The notes under the pieces: model-generated
What the model was told of the DNA's origin: nothing
The model's input: only the letters and a program-made list of their open reading frames with translations
The model's database searches: none
Shown: positions 17,301-17,964 of the stretch, piece by piece
How the letters are laid out: each line of letters opens with the position of its first letter
Position numbering within the stretch: position 1 is the first letter of the stretch
From: an uncultured Alphaproteobacteria bacterium
GTDB lineage: Bacteria; Pseudomonadota; Alphaproteobacteria; Rhizobiales; Ancalomicrobiaceae
NCBI GenBank assembly: GCA_937919435.1
Contig: CALFRR010000209.1
Location: forward strand, 1-17,964
Direction of reading: 5' to 3'
Length of the DNA: 17,964 bases
Program-made: the position numbers and the translations under genes

Positions 17301-17964
17301 CCCTGATCGGGCCGTATCTCCAGACTCATCCGACCGACGTGGCGACGCTGCTCGGTCTGGTGAAGGCCGCGCTGCCGGCCGGAGCGACGACCGCGGATGC
17401 GATCGCGCAGGTGTGGGACTTCCTCGACGACACCTATGTCGCCGGGAACAACTACTACAACATCACCGCGAACCTGCCCTTCGTCTATCTCGGCATCGAA
17501 TATGCGAAGTATCTGAAGGCCGGCGGCGCGCCGCTGACCGACGTGATCGTCAAGTACACGCCGGACGGGGTCGATACCGGGACGAACCCGGATCGTCTGC
17601 AGTCGATGCACGACAATCTGCTCGGCAACCTCTACGGGGTCGATCTGAACTCGCGGTTCAGCGGCAGCATCCGCACCGACATCGCCACGGCGATGACGTC
17701 GGCCGGCCTCGACGACCTGCTGACCCGTCCGCCCTTCGCCGGCTACGAGAATACCTCAGTCGCGGCTCCGACCATCGCCTTCGACACTGCCCATCACTAT
17801 CTGCCGTCGGCTTCGGGCGTGTTGACCGCGACCGACGTCGACGTCGGCGACACCCTGACCTGGTCGGGGTCGGCGACCGGCACCTACGGCAGCCTGACCA
17901 TCGATCCGACGACCGGTGCGTGGTCCTACACGCTGAACAACAGCGATCCGGACACCATCCGTCT
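5312..17964 (+). CDS. Giant RTX / beta-helix / VCBS-cadherin repeat protein (3' end outside window)
   Basis: An uninterrupted frame of at least 4,217 codons begins at ATG 5312 behind GGGGGA (about 8 bases upstream) and is still open at the window edge. It has no N-terminal signal peptide; it begins MSTINGSDGVNDVL and is acidic and Gly/Thr-rich. Together with GGxGxDxLxG-type calcium-binding RTX repeats, this indicates type I secretion by a C-terminal signal not seen here. Order by residue: RTX-like cap (1-40); three beta-helix modules (83-405, 517-770, 975-1217) separated by RTX blocks; a stub of a fourth (about 1324-1363); more RTX (1368-1630); VCBS/cadherin-like repeats ending in GTNDAP-type linkers (about 1694 to the edge), interrupted by inserts at 2414-2629, 3106-3298 and 3566-3718. 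The likely role is a cell-surface or biofilm adhesin, inferred from architecture. Beta-helix modules could also bind or process a polysaccharide, but I see no catalytic motif I can name. Frame checks at 8999, 12539, 16499 and 17939 all agree. Confidence 0.93.
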   Translation, partial: MSTINGSDGVNDVLTQTTEADAISGGTGIDTVAGYSATAKIGIVGGAWTVTDGGVVDTLSGIEKVEIGGKTFVLVDQTGTGGFQTIQAAVDAAVAGDTVLVASGTYVEQVVVSGKSGLTIAEAAGATVVLQAPADVTQTALASSGRALNGVLTVTGATDVTISGLTVDGAGHANTVDGPNANFVGVVYRNASGTLDDVDVTGIRDPYASGTTADDNPVVSGNQRGVGVQVDNDTMMSFTMTGGSISDFQKNATVFNHAELDVSGVVITGSGAQTINCQNGIQALNCTGTIDHNTITDIGYAGSQVLYSGSILLYGNTDLDVIGNTIVGTNDATTAAKVVGIYVFDAGPDNSGYTITDNVISHVDEGMSISGDIGPDGFTLADNTVTELDLTDPYAGGIVLEPTAGSTGSLNVAGSAGDDYLAGTAGNDTLDGGAGNDTLIGAAGNDVLIGGAGADELKGGDGIDTVSGYSASAKISIANGHWVVTDGGSVDVLTGVEKVEIGGKTYILVDHDAGNGFQTIQAAIDAAAEGDTILVAPGGYTESANYNPTTGANDAAYANPVGLLINKSVTIRGVDDTGKPITEAADVAATIVSSVQSNWGTNFFVTAKNVTITGLAFDATGVANEVNKAFEIVADGFTLTDSKVFSSTMANVASTIYINDDAVPSDLTGWTSDIASFLIHDNVLSGDFVVANGAGYGLSSVSFLVTDNDFVRNAGSSADYNWGVILTGYDDAVAWRKAPVVLPTLIGNTFADDYTTYQIFYARDDDPARLPSKAYIEQFLADNHVGSYAYALDASGELRVVSTSTSNGVSIFVHADNASYLATEGDTLVVHSGTGSSAQEDIYGEDLKVEVTGDTTVTSLAMADDSYAHIAKLTLLGNRDLAVNGNALDNIITGNSGANTLDGGAGNDVLKGGGGADVLIGGAGVDTAVYAGTATIAATAGGWTVGNAAEGTDTLSGIEVVDDAAAGKILLVGNGGYATIQAAIDAALAGDTIMVAAGSYAGFTVNKAVTILGANAGVDGTATRGAETIVTSTVAVTAATTLDGFQFQKSVAGTNGIDVTGSGDVVIENSRFWSTIADGNSESRAILVPTSYSGHLTIDDNFFGGVATDAFKNASWQRGVWSDGTAAQLTITGNTFDHLRSALNLDGYDDAKSSVTGNLFTNDGSGISFGIPKGTTYASITANTFTGVDTDYNFQNVTTPVVLDASHNVVTDAMKILGGTVDDSITGTDGVDIIAGGAGNDTLTGLGGDDVFDSAVASDLSSAAVGNDAIDGGTGIDTYVTTAALDATNLSLVGGKWVVSSGGTTDTLVNVERIDDAGTTDILLVGAGGYASVDAALAVAVAGQRIVTSNGGETTVFTVDANHKLVAAGGSGNDTVDLGGTTAPVTYDAGNGDNTVTTGSGNDVITTGSGNDTVHSGDGDDVVRTGAGNDTVIGGTGGGDDLYDGGAGIDTITYPSTSHGVTIDLRAVDRSATVLSEADGAGPHADTVGALLAANGYAATTAVGLATGAEIGTDVLIDFENATGGSGDDTFIGNAGDNVFTGGAGSDTVDYSSVMGGSGINAVIDSTSPTGFLISTAQSGTDTLIGIENLIGTGLADFITGDGQSNTLQGGRGDDVLNGGGGSDVARYVGPATDDMADTISSTRISIDASGLAVDQGVDELRQIETIRFSGADSVFGNADDQVFSIASNGNVVTLTAADSADATEKGGTANGSGGSNATGNVLANDIDLDDAHSALHVTAVTGGGTVGTAFATQYGFLTLNADGTYTYSVDETNAVVQALNADSAPLTETFTYTVSDQTSAGDTSFSTTTGSLTVHVHGANDAPVASAVTTLAHAQEESAYSVDLATLFTDVDDDVTGAGYTYTVAGIASGGGPLADGTVLAGLSVSGHALSFTPTDAQANQTYTLTITATDPHGASLARTLTLTVDDVNDVPTVTAKLAGIAEDAAVPVTGNLLAGATDGDANVVQDLDVTAIRLGDGTAVSAVDLSGNLVVSDGDGTLTVNPETGDYAYALNNASSVVQALQAGETLTKTITYTVTDDAGASTPNTLTVTITGTNDAPTVGGVLNVAATEGGAIVSVDALSGASDVDNGTTLHVVAPATPPAGVSFVGASDSFTFDPTNSAYDHLAAGQTQVVTVNYGVSDGTTTTADSLTFTVTGTNDRPDIVEGVGDSDSASLSEANAPLSTSGTLTVTDVDTTDKVSLSVSDVAISGSFIGTAPTAAALKAMLTVGAGPLDADVGTTSNVAWAFNSASQAFDFLKAGETLTLTYTIAAQDDSGVSASDTDTQTVTVTITGTNDVPVVATALTETRAEGDAAFSLNLLSGASDADAGETETLAVTNLAYTVDGNASAGLPAGLALSGSTLTVDPTSSAFAGLGVGDSRTIVVAYDVVDAQGAVVQQTATVTVTGTEDAPTFGFEQGFETDSAGVVTGGGYGTLNIVASGTNGITAAEGSHYALIGETSSGPFTRFDGYRATFTDDLTAGVKVYLDTGWASGSGFEYSVAANGSDGAHQRDFVFHVTKDTSTGELLVAANNNAASHPQEDLETYANHGTIASSGWYTFQHTFHEVAGVLAVDLQVLDSTGAVVFSQTLSSTADTIAEVGGNRYGWFTDVTVPGGLAVDALSLGIDQAKIAELADGAVGEGTATHTISEVIPFADVDLSDTHGVTVAADHAGYLGTLTAAVENDATGDGVGMVRWSFSVDDAAIEHLAAGQTVTQTYTLTLADGHGGSATQTVTVTIIGTNDAPTLDAVTGITVTDTAADDTFSATTGTLAGHDIDTSDVLAYGIDGGSASSALAGYDVAKVGTYGTLYVASATGAYSFVPNDGAIEALKTTAAESFTVTVSDGHGGSSSRTLAVTLNGANDTPVIDTSAPLAVTVAEDGSTSGSIAVSDRDGGESFTYEVVGAAANGTASIDADGRYTYVPNHDYSGSDGFDLKVTDASGASTTIHADVTVTPVSDAPTLSVGAASGAEDTAIAIGSQITAALTDASETLTITLSGIPAGSVLANTAGDTLTVSSNSITLTPAQLAGLTITPPANSHVDFDLAVTATSQDGTAAAASSASQSLHVTVGSVADADVFTANTHLDPTVLTPTGNLLVGSGLTGLTGFAVATDAADAPGVEIGLKAFVRYAGTYALDASDATGHTYVVNSGTVAQGPVSLNQDTDGVGGRFGDADDGWARWNFAVSLGADTDGNGGSLRDYGYTFKIGQVDATGVEVGPQLSVSLVDYLAAAVSAGAITSTQAAAILDGKVYQDVVNLEYVPTLNALFDPTATGTWRIAVTATDSEGVQALANHIDIKVVNDAPDAVADTGFSTAEETAITLTAAQLLGNDVDPNGQVLTITGVSNASGGTIHDNGDGTYTFTPATNFNGTATFSYTVSDGQAVALTDSATVSIEVGGVNDAPVALDPSFVAAPISEDGPAFSATLGSAELPISLFAGDVDSTLSPASFGFLGATMGSTTFASLAEAGISYDPSTGVFTIDPTHVAAYQEIPVGVSKDVVVTFRVSDGSLTDTGTVTFRVTGTNDAPVVTAGPQTGTVFEAGLTLDHVVQAGADPLATNGFEPTINLDALIGPYLQTHPTDVATLLGLVKAALPAGATTADAIAQVWDFLDDTYVAGNNYYNITANLPFVYLGIEYAKYLKAGGAPLTDVIVKYTPDGVDTGTNPDRLQSMHDNLLGNLYGVDLNSRFSGSIRTDIATAMTSAGLDDLLTRPPFAGYENTSVAAPTIAFDTAHHYLPSASGVLTATDVDVGDTLTWSGSATGTYGSLTIDPTTGAWSYTLNNSDPDTIRLNEGDHPTDVFTATVSDGHGGTAQQTITITVNGANDAPVANVVPTNTFGSIAEGASFSGTVGSGSGAIPVSLFATDVDDTLLPSGLSFTGATIGGVAVASLAAAGIAYDAATGAFSIDTNGITAYEALGVGETATVVISFTATDAHGATSNTGNVTFVVTGTNDAPVVTAGAQTGTVFEAGLTLDHVVQAGADPLATNGFEPTINLDALIGPYLQTHPTDVATLLGLVKAALPAGATTADAIAQVWDFLDDTYVAGNNYYNITANLPFVYLGIEYAKYLKAGGAPLTDVIVKYTPDGVDTGTNPDRLQSMHDNLLGNLYGVDLNSRFSGSIRTDIATAMTSAGLDDLLTRPPFAGYENTSVAAPTIAFDTAHHYLPSASGVLTATDVDVGDTLTWSGSATGTYGSLTIDPTTGAWSYTLNNSDPDTIR
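6551..6708 (+). repeat. RTX nonapeptide block 1
   Basis: Consecutive nonapeptides AGNDTLDGG, AGNDTLIGA, AGNDVLIGG and AGADELKGG give the GGxGxDxLx calcium-binding beta-roll pattern. The block closes the first beta-helix module and opens the second. Confidence 0.9.
7957..8097 (+). repeat. RTX nonapeptide block 2
   Basis: NALDNIITGNSGANTLDGG, then AGNDVLKGG, GGADVLIGG and AGVDT. The preceding LTLLGNRDLAVNGNALDN is a common lead-in strand of RTX beta-rolls. The block separates beta-helix modules 2 and 3. Confidence 0.88.
8984..9150 (+). repeat. RTX block 3, partly degenerate
   Basis: DSITGTDGVDIIAGG, AGNDTLTGLGGDDVFDS, an interruption SAVASDLSSAAV, then GNDAIDGGTGIDTY. The calcium-binding repeats are interrupted once. 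The block leads into the decayed fourth module. Confidence 0.82.
9415..10200 (+). repeat. Extended RTX region 4-6
   Basis: This is the densest RTX region. GSGNDTVDLG, NGDNTVTTG, SGNDVITTG, SGNDTVHSG, DGDDVVRTG and AGNDTVIGG run to about 9620. AGIDTITYPSTSHGVTIDL follows, a typical strand after a roll. Further groups lie at about 9885-9965 (GSGDDTFIGNAGDNVFTGG) and 10080-10195 (LADFITGDGQSNTLQGG, RGDDVLNGG). It ends the N-terminal enzyme-like or binding half and precedes the cadherin-like array. Confidence 0.88.
12551..13197 (+). other. Jelly-roll/lectin-like domain inserted among VCBS repeats
   Basis: About 215 residues (2414-2629) between a GTEDAP linker and the next VCBS repeat have no VCBS signature. 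The segment opens FGFEQGFETDSAGV and is rich in aromatic residues and His (Trp, Tyr, HxxF). It contains FTRFDGYRATFTDDL, VYLDTGWASGSGFEYSV and SGWYTFQHTFHEVAGVLAVD. The pattern of alternating strands around FDGY, WxxGxGFEY and WYTFQHTF resembles concanavalin-A/LamG-like carbohydrate-binding sandwiches. The ligand is unknown and the fold assignment is tentative. Confidence 0.5.
14626..15205 (+). other. Unrecognised insert domain in the VCBS array
   Basis: About 190 residues (3106-3298) lie between the VGSVADAD and VVNDAP linkers. They include FVRYAGTYALDASDATGHTY, GRFGDADDGWARWNFAVSLG, GYTFKIGQVDATGVEVGPQL and a predicted helix LVDYLAAAVSAGAITSTQAA. It is longer than a VCBS repeat and I cannot place it in a family. 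Confidence 0.45.
15869..17964 (+). repeat. Recent 1,284-bp tandem duplication (428-residue unit), second copy cut by window edge
   Basis: Copy 1 is 15869-17152. Copy 2 starts at 17153 and is visible for 812 bp to the window edge. The only difference I find is C15908 versus G17192, giving AGPQTG in copy 1 and AGAQTG in copy 2. The unit is in frame, starts at VTGTNDAP, and contains a VCBS repeat with a helical insert followed by a second cadherin-like repeat. Near-identity including third codon positions means recent duplication or ongoing homogenisation. Confidence 0.95.
16007..16465 (+). other. Helical insert inside the VCBS repeat of the tandem unit
   Basis: About 153 residues (3566-3718) interrupt a VCBS repeat whose first strands are TVFEAGLTLDHVVQAGADPL and whose remainder is VLTATDVDVGDTLTWSG. 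The insert is rich in predicted helix (NLDALIGPYLQTHPTDVATL, AIAQVWDFLDDTY, FVYLGIEYAKYLKAGGAPLT, RLQSMHDNLLGNLYG, DIATAMTSAGLDDLLTRPPF), unlike the all-beta surroundings. An identical copy begins at 17291. I recall similar helical inserts in other large VCBS proteins, with no known function. Confidence 0.6.

Larger units (their letters stand above)
10392..17964 (+). repeat. VCBS / cadherin-like repeat array
   Basis: About a dozen beta-sandwich repeats of 95-130 residues end in an (I/V)xGxNDxP-type linker. Linkers lie at about 10770 (HGANDAP), 11095 (DVNDVP), 11470 (TGTNDAP), 11780 (TGTNDRP), 12190 (TGTNDVP), 12530 (TGTEDAP), 13528 (IGTNDAP), 13890 (NGANDTP), 14170 (PVSDAP), 15207 (VVNDAP), 15505 (GVNDAP), 15869 (TGTNDAP), 16770 (NGANDAP) and 17153 (TGTNDAP). 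Most repeats contain LTVDxxTGxYxYxL-like strands and YTVTDxxG. Such arrays form the extended stalk of type I-secreted adhesins. Spacing is regular except where inserts occur. Confidence 0.88.

Noticed and set aside
15869..17964. CRISPR array or transposon as explanation for the exact repeat
   Set aside because: The repeat is a 1,284-bp in-frame coding unit with domain boundaries at its ends. It has no spacers, transposase or terminal inverted repeats.

Overview
The window is GC-rich DNA with strong G/C third-position bias, apparently from an alphaproteobacterium. The best guess is Hyphomicrobiales (Rhizobiales), judging from the integrase, phosphomannomutase and LuxR-type regulator families; no rRNA or species marker is present to confirm this. 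Five gene-level entities are supportable: a broken integrase, a second integrase remnant, a phosphohexomutase, a LuxR-type regulator, and the first 12.65 kb of one giant secreted-protein gene that runs off the right edge.

Left end (1-1391, minus strand): a scarred integration site. A tyrosine recombinase of the DUF6538/phage-integrase type (50-1015) stops at an in-frame TGA after the catalytic Arg and Lys, before the His/Arg box and the nucleophilic Tyr. Directly upstream on the same strand (1035-1391) lies the C-terminal tail of a second integrase, with the nucleophile position changed to Cys. The reading frame of this tail passes through a sequence resembling a tRNA 3' end (1115-1144), the usual attachment target of such integrases. 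Repeated TACCCC motifs lie between the two.

Middle (1493-5311): a phosphomannomutase-like enzyme (1493-2917), a 0.65 kb gap with a small terminator-like/att-like element, a LuxR-type HTH regulator (3566-4666), and a second 0.64 kb gap. The second gap holds a 21-bp dyad (4734-4754) and a perfect 17-bp hairpin (4849-4886), and it forms the leader of the giant gene.

Right (5312-17964): one uninterrupted frame of at least 4,217 codons with no stop before the window ends. The protein has no Sec signal peptide and looks like a type I-secreted RTX surface protein. Its N-terminal 1.4 k residues repeat a module of RTX repeats, a short GID-T / GTDTLSGIE linker, and a right-handed beta-helix. There are three full modules plus a fourth in which the beta-helix is lost. 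More RTX repeats follow, then about 2,500 residues of VCBS/cadherin-like repeats interrupted by several non-canonical inserts. The last part is a 428-residue (1,284 bp) unit in tandem; the visible 812 bp of the second copy differ from the first by one base.

A working model, which is inference only, is a surface adhesin controlled by the adjacent LuxR-type regulator, with repeat-number variation at its distal end. The secretion signal, and any T1SS ABC/MFP genes, would lie beyond position 17964. The very long minus-strand frames opposite the giant gene are compositional shadows.
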